Source: CAZTQN01 sp964615765 (lineage in GTDB: Bacteria; Planctomycetota; Phycisphaerae; Phycisphaerales; UBA1924). Taken from it: a stretch of DNA of 10,916 nt. Positions within the stretch are counted from its first letter, which is position 1, and each line of letters starts with the position of its first letter. A model generated the notes under the pieces. It saw nothing but the letters and a program-made list of their open reading frames with translations, had not been told where the DNA came from and searched no databases. This document shows, piece by piece, positions 1 to 5,596 of this stretch. The position numbers and the translations under genes are program-made. Location of the stretch: assembly GCA_964615765.1 (NCBI GenBank), contig CAZTQN010000063.1:1-10916 (forward strand), read 5' to 3'.

Positions 1-1
1 C

Positions 2-256
2 AAGCGCCTGGGCGACCTGGCCGGGCCCGCCGCGATGGCGAAGGTCCAGATCCTCATGGACTACAAGCACAACAAAGAGCGCTACGACAAGCAGCTCATC
101 GACAACGGGCAGGAGCCCGAGGGCAAGAAGCCCGGCGGGCGTCCGGGCGGCGGGCGCTTCGGCGGCGGGGGCGGCGGTGGGGGCGGCGGGCCGCCTCGAC
201 CCGCGCCGCGCGATCAGCGCGAGCGCGACCCGCGCGGGCCCCGCCCCGTGCGGTAA
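2..256 (+). CDS. 3' end of an unrecognised gene with a glycine-rich, charged tail (5' end outside window)
   Basis: The reading frame is open from the first bases of the window to a TAA at 254-256, so this is the C-terminal part of a longer protein; the internal ATG at 35 need not be its start. The visible part begins with a mixed, helix-like segment (KRLGDLAGPAAMAKVQILMD, then YKHNKERYDKQL), then changes at about codon 45 into low complexity: PGG repeats, a run of ten glycines, and a Pro/Arg/Asp tail ending RGPRPVR. Tails like this occur in RNA-binding or single-stranded-DNA-binding proteins, but nothing here identifies a family and I assign no function. It lies upstream of dnaA on the same strand with 238 bp before the preferred dnaA start. 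That it is coding is fairly secure from the sensible amino-acid composition of its first 40 codons; the identity is unknown. Confidence 0.6.
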   Translation, partial: KRLGDLAGPAAMAKVQILMDYKHNKERYDKQLIDNGQEPEGKKPGGRPGGGRFGGGGGGGGGGPPRPAPRDQRERDPRGPRPVR

Positions 257-355
257 TACGGCCAGATCGCTCATGCGGAAGGCGTCCGGGCCTATCGCGT
301 ATTCACCCGGCGCGGTCAAGCGGTCGTCACCGAAAATTCGCCGCGCAGAACTGGG

Positions 356-383
356 TTGACATCCCGCCGGGATGTATTAGCGT
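356..383 (+). promoter_or_regulatory. Candidate dnaA promoter (-35 TTGACA, weak -10 TAGCGT)
   Basis: TTGACA at 356-361 is a perfect sigma-70 -35 hexamer. With a 16-bp spacer it is followed by TAGCGT (378-383), which matches TATAAT at only three positions, so the promoter would be weak or would need help from a regulator. Predicted transcription would begin near 390, giving a leader of roughly 100 nt if dnaA starts at 495, but only about 10 nt if it starts at the GTG at 402. A perfect palindrome covers the end of the -35 hexamer and most of the spacer (separate entry). The sequence match is direct; activity is inferred. Confidence 0.45.
359..375. promoter_or_regulatory. Perfect 17-bp odd palindrome inside the dnaA promoter (possible operator)
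   Basis: ACATCCCG-C-CGGGATGT has two perfectly complementary 8-base arms around one central base. It begins inside the -35 hexamer and ends just before the putative -10. Position and symmetry are those of a repressor operator bound by a dimeric regulator. It is not a DnaA box, so autoregulation by DnaA is not the obvious reading. It could also fold as a hairpin, but with a one-base centre that is sterically poor, which favours a protein-binding site. Confidence 0.45.
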
Positions 384-494
384 TGAGGCTCGGACCGGGT
401 CGTGCCACGTCGCCCCCGATCGTCCGCGGGAGTTTCCGCCGCGGGCGGCGTGGGTGTGCAGCCGCCCCGCCGTGCTCGGCTTCGCTGGCTTGCG

Positions 495-2048
495 ATGGAT
501 GCGGGTGAGCGCGTGGCGATGAACGGCTTGTACGGCAGCAACGGTTCGGACCACCAGCTCTGGCAGGGCATGCTCACGCACCTGCGCGCCAGCCACCCCG
601 GGCTGTGCCGGCAATGGTTCCACGAGATCGAGCCCGTCGATGTCGACGCCGGCGTGCTCCGCCTCCGCACGCGCACCACGATTCACCGCGACTACCTCCG
701 CCGCCAGTGCCTCGAGGCCTTCAACGACGCGGCGCGAACCGTTTCCCAGCGCCTGCTCACCATCCAGTTCTTCGGGCCAGACGACCAGATCCCCGCCTCG
801 ACCGCCGCGGCGGCGCCCGCGACACAGTCGCGCTCGCAAACCGCGGCCGCCCACAGCGCCGCGGGCGCAGCGCCCGCCGCCCCGATGGCGCACGCCGGCA
901 GCGGGGGCCTGTCGCTCGCGGGCACGCAGGACGGTGCGGCCCCCAGCGGCGTGATCGAGCCCAAGCCCGTCCCCGCCGGGCCCATCCGCTGGCCCCTGAC
1001 CACCGGCGACGAACGCCGCCCGATGACGCTGGTCATTAACCCGGACTACGCGTTCGAGCATTTCGTGGTGGGCCCGAACAACCGCTTCGCGCACGCCGCG
1101 GCGTGCGCCGTCGCGGCTAACCCCGGGCGGGCGTACAACCCGTACTTCGTGCACGGCGGGGTCGGGCTTGGGAAGACGCACCTGCTGCAGGCCATCTGCC
1201 TGCGCATCAAAGAGAACGCGCCCGGGGCCCGCATCTTCTACACCAGCTGCGAAGGCTTCATGACGCAGTTCATGGAAGCCGTGCAGGCCGGCGAGATGGC
1301 GGCGTTCCGCAACCGTTTCCGCGACGTCGACGTGCTCGTCATCGACGACGTGCACTTCCTCGCCAAGCGCGACCGCACGCAGGAAGAGTTCTTCCACACC
1401 TTCAACAGCCTCTACCAGGACCACAAGCAGATCGTGATGTCCTCCGACGCGCCGCCGGAAGAGATCCCCGACCTTGAGGACCGGCTGGTCAGCCGCTTCA
1501 AGTGGGGGCTGGTGACGAGCGTGGCGGCCCCGCAGTACGAGACGCGGGTCGAGATCGTCAAGAACAAGGCGAAGATGCGCGGGTTCGAACTGCCCGACGA
1601 GATCGCCTGCTTCATCGCCGAGAAGATCGACTCGAACATCCGCGAGCTCGAGGGCGCGGTCATCAAGATCCAGGTCGCCCTCGCGGTCGAGAAGCGCCCG
1701 CTGGATGTCGCGATGGCGGCGAGCCTGCTGGGCGAAGGCCGCGCCGTCGAGCGCCGCCTGCACATGACGACGATCGTGGACGCCGTCACCGAGTTCTTCG
1801 GGGTCAAAGTAACCGATCTCCAGTCAAAACGCCGGCAGCGCTCGATCGCCCTCCCGCGGCAGGTGTGCATGTACTTCGCCCGCCGCCACACCCGACACTC
1901 GTTGGAAGAGATCGGGGGTTTCTTCGGTGGTCGGGATCACACGACGGTGATGCACGCGGTCAAGACCGTGGAGGACCGCTGCCAAACGGACCCCGACTTT
2001 CAGCGGGTGATCCAGACGCTCGACGGCCGACTCCGTCAATCCGTCTAA
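495..2048 (+). CDS. dnaA: Chromosomal replication initiator protein DnaA
   Basis: This is the AAA+ initiator that binds DnaA boxes, opens the origin and helps load the replicative helicase. From the ATG at 495 it has 517 residues. Domain I lies at about 17-94 (DHQLWQGML onward). An unusually long Ala/Pro/Gln/Ser-rich linker, domain II, spans about 95-175. Domain III carries Walker A GGVGLGKT (221-228) and Walker B VLVIDDVHF (280-288), followed by the MSSDAPPEEIPDLEDRLVSRF segment of AAA+ sensor and arginine-finger residues. Domain IV ends with the DnaA signature GGRDHTTVMHAVK (478-490). The frame extends upstream to a GTG at 402, but those 31 extra residues are Arg/Pro/Gly-rich and unlike domain I. 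ATG 519 (MNGLYGS) is another possible start, with a loose GGGTGAG upstream. No start has a strong ribosome binding site. No dnaN follows; the 3' flank is a candidate origin. Confidence 0.97.
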   Translation: MDAGERVAMNGLYGSNGSDHQLWQGMLTHLRASHPGLCRQWFHEIEPVDVDAGVLRLRTRTTIHRDYLRRQCLEAFNDAARTVSQRLLTIQFFGPDDQIPASTAAAAPATQSRSQTAAAHSAAGAAPAAPMAHAGSGGLSLAGTQDGAAPSGVIEPKPVPAGPIRWPLTTGDERRPMTLVINPDYAFEHFVVGPNNRFAHAAACAVAANPGRAYNPYFVHGGVGLGKTHLLQAICLRIKENAPGARIFYTSCEGFMTQFMEAVQAGEMAAFRNRFRDVDVLVIDDVHFLAKRDRTQEEFFHTFNSLYQDHKQIVMSSDAPPEEIPDLEDRLVSRFKWGLVTSVAAPQYETRVEIVKNKAKMRGFELPDEIACFIAEKIDSNIRELEGAVIKIQVALAVEKRPLDVAMAASLLGEGRAVERRLHMTTIVDAVTEFFGVKVTDLQSKRRQRSIALPRQVCMYFARRHTRHSLEEIGGFFGGRDHTTVMHAVKTVEDRCQTDPDFQRVIQTLDGRLRQSV

Positions 2049-2119
2049 CTCGTTCATAATGCGGGGCTTGCGCGATTCTGACTGTTTCGTCGCGCGGGTC
2101 GTTCACCTCTGCGGACCGA

Positions 2120-2156
2120 CAAGTCAATGTGCATAACGGGTGGGTAAGCGCGCCTT
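2120..2156 (+). repeat. Direct repeat, copy A (with DnaA-box-like core)
   Basis: CAAGTCAATGTGCA (2120-2133) is identical to 2480-2493, and similarity continues, with a few substitutions and one indel, to a shared CGCGCCTT (2149-2156 here, 2508-2515 in copy B). The two copies start exactly 360 bp apart in the same orientation. This copy includes TGTGCATAA (2128-2136), close to an inverted DnaA box. The repeat may be an origin iteron or a regulatory site present twice. Confidence 0.6.
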
Positions 2157-2348
2157 TCGCGGCGGCTGCGGGCGCTCGCCGCTCTCCGGCGCTCGGCACG
2201 GCGCTGAACAGTTCTTGAGCAACCTGTCGGCTCCGCAGGCCCTGCGCCAGCCGATGCGCACAGCCGAGCGCCAACCGACAGTTTGTCCGACGTCGGTCGA
2301 CTGTTGCAAGTGCTTGCCATCGTTGCACTTACACGACCCAGCCCCACG

Positions 2349-2357
2349 CTGTCCACA
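2349..2357 (+). promoter_or_regulatory. DnaA-box-like site CTGTCCACA
   Basis: CTGTCCACA differs from TTGTCCACA at one base and from TTATCCACA at two. It points toward the AT-richer core, with 13 bp (ggacgacaggccc) before TATTACTAC. It is the best single DnaA-box candidate between dnaA and mutM. Confidence 0.5.
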
Positions 2358-2372
2358 GGACGACAGGCCCTA

Positions 2373-2411
2373 TTACTACGACGACGAGAATTGTTCTCTA
2401 GAGAGTAGTAA
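2373..2411. repeat. 39-bp interrupted dyad in the AT-richer core of the dnaA-mutM gap
   Basis: Two nested inverted repeats share one centre at 2392. The outer arms are TTACTAC (2373-2379) and GTAGTAA (2405-2411). The inner arms are GAGAA (2386-2390) and TTCTC (2394-2398) around TTG. Six unpaired bases lie on each side between outer and inner arms. A further perfect palindrome, TCTCTAGAGA (2395-2404), overlaps the right half. This could extrude as a cruciform, be a protein-binding dyad, or fold in RNA. Its left outer arm is also the trio-like sequence of the candidate origin. The symmetry is direct; the function is unknown. Confidence 0.55.
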
Positions 2412-2479
2412 GAACCACCAGCCGCCCCCTCGGCGAGAGGGCTGAGTCCCCCACAAACGGACGAGCCGAATCCTCGCAG

Positions 2480-2515
2480 CAAGTCAATGTGCAAAACCGG
2501 AGGAATACGCGCCTT
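2480..2515 (+). repeat. Direct repeat, copy B
   Basis: This is the second copy of the repeat described at 2120. It shares 14 identical bases at its left end and CGCGCCTT at its right end (2508-2515), with a less conserved middle. Its core TGTGCAAAA (2488-2496) is a poorer DnaA-box match than that of copy A. It ends about 30 bp from the mutM stop codon, so the pair brackets most of the gap between dnaA and mutM. Confidence 0.6.
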
Positions 2516-2544
2516 CTCACCATTGACGGAGCGGGTGACCAGCC

Positions 2545-3471
2545 CTAGCCGACCGCACGTTCAGGCTGGCACTTCCGACAGTAGACGGTGGTCCTTTGCG
2601 CGACCGTGCACGAATTCAGCGTGAAACCGCATTTCATGCACGGTTCACCGCCCCGCCCGTACACGGCGTGCTGGAGCTGGTATTGACCCTGGTGGCCGTT
2701 GGCGTCGCGGTAATCTCGGATACTTGACCCACCGCTGGCCAGAGCCGCCTCGAGCGTCTCGCGGATGGCCCGGGCCAGCCGCTCGATCGCGTCTGGGCCC
2801 AGCGACCCGGCGGTGGTCGTTGGCCGGATGCCGGCCAGGAAAAGGGCCTCGTCGGCGTAGATGTTGCCGACGCCGGCGACGCAGGCCTGATCGAGCAGGG
2901 CGGCCTTGATGGCTCGGCGTGAGCCGCGCAGGCCCGCCGCGAGTTCGTCGGTGGTCACGGCGAGCGCGTCGGGACCCAGCTCGGCGAAGAACGCGTCGCG
3001 CTCGGCGGGCGTGGGCAGGGCGCGGAGGAGTCCGAAGCGGCGCGGGTCGGCGAAGATCAGCGAGCCGCGGGGCAGGCGCCAGGTGACGTGCACGTGCTCG
3101 TGCAGTCGCCCGGGCCCGTCGGGCAGCCGGCCGCCGGCGGGGATGAACTCGAGATGCCCGGACATGCCCAGGTGCACGCCGAGGGCGCGCTCGGCAAGCG
3201 GGCGATCTGGAAAATCGGCGACGAGCGCGAGCTGCTTGCCGCGGCGGTCGATGCGTGTGAACGTGAGCCCTTTGAGCAGATGGGCGCTGACGCCGCGGCT
3301 GCTCGCGGGGACGCGGTCGGCCGGGCGGCGCTGGCGGGCGAAGCCCCCGGGCGGATCGCCGGGAAGGACCAGCACGTCACGCCGATGCAGGCGGACGTCG
3401 AGCACGGTCTGGTTGAGCAGGTGGGGCGTCAGCGCGCGGCGGACGGATTCCACTTCGGGCAGTTCCGGCAC
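2545..3471 (-). CDS. mutM: Formamidopyrimidine-DNA glycosylase (MutM/Fpg)
   Basis: This base-excision repair enzyme removes 8-oxoguanine and formamidopyrimidines and nicks the abasic site. The start is set by chemistry: the family needs proline directly after the initiator Met, and GTG at 3471 gives MPELPEVESVRR, placing the Schiff-base proline (P2) and glutamate (E3). The frame runs 32 codons further upstream into tadA, which is not plausible. The product has 308 residues, longer than the usual roughly 270. Visible features are RRGKQ with the conserved lysine (K79), VGNIYADEALF (201-211), and the C-terminal zinc finger CMKC...CRKC (C278, C281, C298, C301) with the lesion-contacting Arg at 293. 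The extra length is largely an insertion of about 20 residues around 37-62 (GDPPGGFARQRRP onward), before K79. It lies 37 nt behind tadA, probably in one transcript with tatC. Confidence 0.96.
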   Translation of the reverse strand: MPELPEVESVRRALTPHLLNQTVLDVRLHRRDVLVLPGDPPGGFARQRRPADRVPASSRGVSAHLLKGLTFTRIDRRGKQLALVADFPDRPLAERALGVHLGMSGHLEFIPAGGRLPDGPGRLHEHVHVTWRLPRGSLIFADPRRFGLLRALPTPAERDAFFAELGPDALAVTTDELAAGLRGSRRAIKAALLDQACVAGVGNIYADEALFLAGIRPTTTAGSLGPDAIERLARAIRETLEAALASGGSSIRDYRDANGHQGQYQLQHAVYGRGGEPCMKCGFTLNSCTVAQRTTVYCRKCQPERAVG

Positions 3472-3508
3472 GGAAACAGCGTAGCGAGCGGGGCGGACCG
3501 GTTCGCGG

Positions 3509-4024
3509 TCAGGCGCGCTCGCCGCGACGGGCTTTGAAGAACGCGCGCAGCAGCGCGGCGGCCTCATCGCCCATCACGCCCGCGATCGGCTCGACGCGGT
3601 GATTGAGGCGCGGGTCATCCGTCAGGCGCATGAGCGAGCCGCACGCGCCGGCCTTCGGGTCCGGGCAGCCGAAGAGGAGACGCCCGACGCGCGCGTTGAC
3701 GATCACCCCCGCGCACATCGGGCACGGTTCGAGCGTGACGGCGAGCGAGCAGGCGTTGAGACGCCAATCGCCCAGCGCCCGGGCCGCGGCGCGGATGGCG
3801 AGCAGCTCGGCGTGAGCCGTCGGGTCCTTGTCGAGATGGCGCCGGTTGAAGCCCTCGCCCAAGATCGCGCCGGTGGCGGTGTCGTAGACGACGGCCCCGA
3901 CGGGGACTTCGTCCAGTGCCGCGGCTTGGGCGGCCAGGTCGAGCGCGCGGGCCATCATGTCCAGGTCCCGCGGCGTCGGGCCCGGCTGGTTTGCGAAAGG
4001 CGGTTGAGCGGGCGGCTCGCGCAT
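3509..4024 (-). CDS. tadA: tRNA-specific adenosine deaminase (TadA)
   Basis: TadA deaminates the wobble adenosine (A34) of tRNA-Arg(ACG) to inosine and acts as a homodimer in the cytoplasm. The product from ATG 4024 has 171 residues, within the usual range. It shows the zinc-dependent cytidine/deoxycytidylate deaminase signature: DPTAHAELLAIR with H71 and catalytic E73, and LEPCPMC with C101 and C104 as zinc ligands. EVPVGAVV (39-46) and GFNRRHLDKDPTAHAE are typical of TadA rather than of cytidine deaminase. The frame extends upstream into tatC through Arg/Pro-rich sequence unlike the family, so the start at 4024, 22 nt past the tatC stop, is preferred; ATG 3958 or 3955 are shorter options. 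No clear ribosome binding site is seen, so translation may depend on coupling to tatC. Confidence 0.94.
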   Translation of the reverse strand: MREPPAQPPFANQPGPTPRDLDMMARALDLAAQAAALDEVPVGAVVYDTATGAILGEGFNRRHLDKDPTAHAELLAIRAAARALGDWRLNACSLAVTLEPCPMCAGVIVNARVGRLLFGCPDPKAGACGSLMRLTDDPRLNHRVEPIAGVMGDEAAALLRAFFKARRGERA

Positions 4025-4046
4025 GCGGTTCGCAGCGTACGACGCG

Positions 4047-5216
4047 TCAGCGATCGTCGGGACGGTCGTACGGATCGTCGGACGTATCGGGGCCCGGAGC
4101 GCCGACCGGCGGGGCCGCGCCCGCGGCGGGGCTCGCCTCGGCCGGGGCCGGCAGGGCGCGACGGCGGCCCATGCGCCCCTCGGCGACACGCTCGGCGGGG
4201 AAGATCCGCAGCAGCAGCAGCCCGACTTCGTACAAGCCGTACAGCGTGAACATCATCGCGATCATGCTCAAGGCGTCCGGCGGGGCCGCGAAGAACCCCA
4301 CCAGCGTGCAGCCCAGGAATGCCTGTTTGCGATACTTCCGCAGCCACTCTTCCTTCACCAGCCCGGCCCAGCCCAAGAGCAGCACCACCACCGGCGTCTG
4401 GAACGCGATGGCGAACGCCAGCCCGAAGGTCAGGATCATGTTGAGGTATTCGCTGACCTTGTAGTGCTGGGCGACGTAGGAATCGCCCTGCATCGGCAGG
4501 CTCCAGACCTTGACCTTGCCCTCGCCCGTGCCGGTGGCGATCCGCATCTGGTTGGTCTGCTGGTTCACCCACATCTGCCCGGCCACGGGCTCGGCAGGAT
4601 CGCCCGCCAGCAGCGGGACCTGCGGGAGCACGACGTTCTCCGGCACGACCACGCCCGGCGGCGGCGGACGTTCCAGCAACGTCTGGTTGAAGTGCACGAA
4701 GAAGTTGAGCGCGATGTGCAGGATGACGAAGTAGAAAAACGCCATGCCCAGCGCTGTCAGGAACGCGCTCAGCGGCGCCAGCAGGTGCACGAAGCGCCGC
4801 TCACGCAGGTACAGCCCCGGGGCGACGAACTTCCACGCCTGGTACACGATCCACGGGGCGCCGACGGCGAGCGTGATGATCAGCGCCGTCTTGATCCACG
4901 TGTTGAACCCCTCGAACACCGACGTGACCTGCATCGACGCGCCCGGCTCGGCGGCGCTCAGCTCACGCATCAGCGGCGCGACCAGGATGTTCAGCACCGT
5001 GCGGCTGAAGTACATCCCGATGAAGAAGATCGGCACCACGCCCAGAAGCGCCAGGATGATCCGCCGACGCAGGTCCTCGAGATGATCCCCCAGGGGCATG
5101 ACGTTCATCTCGTCGACGGGGGGTCGAGCGCGGCCGGGGTCTCGCGGCGCACGCCCGCCGCCGCCCTGCGGGTCAGGCTGCTCGTCGTTCGGTGGGGTGT
5201 TGGGCGGGGTGGACAT
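4047..5216 (-). CDS. tatC: Sec-independent protein translocase subunit TatC, with extended periplasmic loop and C-terminal tail
   Basis: TatC is the polytopic membrane receptor that, with TatB and TatA, recognises twin-arginine signal peptides and exports folded proteins. The family marker HLEDLRRR (45-52) precedes the first membrane segment (about 52-70). FEGF (101-104) carries the conserved glutamate before TM2 (about 110-131), TM3 lies at about 146-173, and TM4-TM6 follow from 258 to about 337, including QTPVVVLLLGWAGLV and PPDALSMIAMMFTLYGLYE. The product has 389 residues against about 250 usually. The surplus has three sources: a disordered N-terminus rich in Pro, Gly and Asp (1-38), an insertion of about 80 residues in the second periplasmic loop between TM3 and TM4 (about 177-257), and an Ala/Pro tail (about 350-389). 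The start is ATG 5216 (MSTPPNTPP); ATG 5234 is possible. No tatA or tatB gene is nearby. It heads the tatC-tadA-mutM unit. Confidence 0.95.
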   Translation of the reverse strand: MSTPPNTPPNDEQPDPQGGGGRAPRDPGRARPPVDEMNVMPLGDHLEDLRRRIILALLGVVPIFFIGMYFSRTVLNILVAPLMRELSAAEPGASMQVTSVFEGFNTWIKTALIITLAVGAPWIVYQAWKFVAPGLYLRERRFVHLLAPLSAFLTALGMAFFYFVILHIALNFFVHFNQTLLERPPPPGVVVPENVVLPQVPLLAGDPAEPVAGQMWVNQQTNQMRIATGTGEGKVKVWSLPMQGDSYVAQHYKVSEYLNMILTFGLAFAIAFQTPVVVLLLGWAGLVKEEWLRKYRKQAFLGCTLVGFFAAPPDALSMIAMMFTLYGLYEVGLLLLRIFPAERVAEGRMGRRRALPAPAEASPAAGAAPPVGAPGPDTSDDPYDRPDDR

Positions 5217-5513
5217 CACGCGGCGAGAGAGCATCGGGCGTCGGCGGCCCGGATATCGGCGTCGGGCCCGAGTGGACGTGGCCCGGCGGTGCAACCGCGA
5301 GGCAGGGTAGACGGTTGTTGATCGGGATCCGGTGTGCGCATCGCCCGCCCAGGCCGGCTGTTTTCGGACGTGGGCCATGTCCGGATCCGGTTCGGCACCG
5401 GGCCCTTCCGGGGGAAACGGCCGACGGCGGCGTGGGCCGCGGGGTGCACTGAGGTGTTGACGGGGAGTGTTGGTGGCGGCGGTTCACCCCCGGGCGCGAC
5501 GGAAACCGATCCA

Positions 5514-5537
5514 CCCTGCGTCCCAGTGAACGCAGGG
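5514..5537 (+). promoter_or_regulatory. Inverted repeat in the leader of the sigma factor gene
   Basis: CCCTGCGT (5514-5521) and ACGCAGGG (5530-5537) are perfectly complementary 8-base arms around an 8-base loop, 59 bp before the sigma factor start codon. There is no T-tract directly behind it, so it is not a standard terminator. It may be an operator or an RNA stem-loop in the leader. Confidence 0.4.
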
Positions 5538-5585
5538 CTCGGGCCTTCCTTCCCACCCCCCTACCCCCGACCCTGAGCCGGACAA

Positions 5586-5592
5586 GAGGTGA
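5586..5592 (+). promoter_or_regulatory. Strong ribosome binding site that fixes the sigma factor start
   Basis: GAGGTGA complements the 3' end of 16S rRNA. Its GAGG ends 7 nt before the GTG at 5597. Most genes in this window lack so clear a site, so it supports the GTG start and hence the Gly-rich N-terminal extension. Confidence 0.65.
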
Positions 5593-5596
5593 CCTG

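Larger units (their letters stand above)
2049..2544. other. Candidate replication origin (oriC) between convergent dnaA and mutM
   Basis: This 496-bp stretch has no credible gene. dnaA and mutM converge on it, so it should need only terminators, yet it is long and visibly less GC-rich than its flanks, especially 2365-2420. It contains a DnaA-box-like CTGTCCACA (2349-2357; one mismatch to the TTGTCCACA form common in high-GC bacteria), an inverted TGTGCATAA (2128-2136; one mismatch to the complement of TTATCCACA), and a weaker TGTGCAAAA (2488-2496). After the central box come a 13-bp GC-rich spacer and TATTACTAC, an order resembling the Bacillus basal unwinding system (DnaA box, GC spacer, DnaA-trios). 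A 10-bp palindrome CCGACGTCGG sits at 2287-2296. Adjacency to dnaA is the classical location of oriC. The sites are few and degenerate, so the assignment is an inference. Confidence 0.5.
5217..5596. other. Divergent intergenic region between tatC and the sigma factor gene
   Basis: This 380-bp gap should hold promoters for both divergent units. I see no convincing -35/-10 pair: TTGACG at 5457-5462 lacks a -10 at proper distance. Other contents are a 10-bp palindrome CCGGATCCGG (5381-5390), a hairpin at 5514-5537 (separate entry), a pyrimidine-rich run at about 5544-5574, and the sigma factor ribosome binding site. An open frame across 5334-5576 reads as low-complexity chance coding in GC-rich DNA. 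Confidence 0.5.

Noticed and set aside
327..1763. 478-codon open frame antisense to dnaA
   Set aside because: It lies across highly conserved dnaA coding sequence, and its product is a low-complexity Arg/Ala/Val/Asp mix typical of the complementary frame in GC-rich genes.
2159..2182. GC-rich hairpin (GCGGCG/CGCCGC) as dnaA terminator
   Set aside because: The stem is only 6 bp with a 12-base loop and no T-tract follows.
2140..2445. 101-codon open frame in the dnaA-mutM gap, and overlapping minus-strand frames
   Set aside because: Composition is Arg/Pro/Ser-rich with no recognisable motif, no ribosome binding site is seen, and the stretch overlaps the repeats and dyads better explained as non-coding.
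2447..2455. TCCCCCACA as a fourth DnaA box
   Set aside because: It matches the consensus at only six of nine positions, mainly the CCACA end, so chance is likely.
4023..5321. 432-codon plus-strand frame opposite tatC
   Set aside because: It is the complement of a clear polytopic membrane protein gene, and its product is His/Arg/Gln-rich low complexity.
5457..5485. TTGACG as the -35 of the sigma factor promoter
   Set aside because: No acceptable -10 is found at 16-18 bp; the expected positions read GC-rich sequence.
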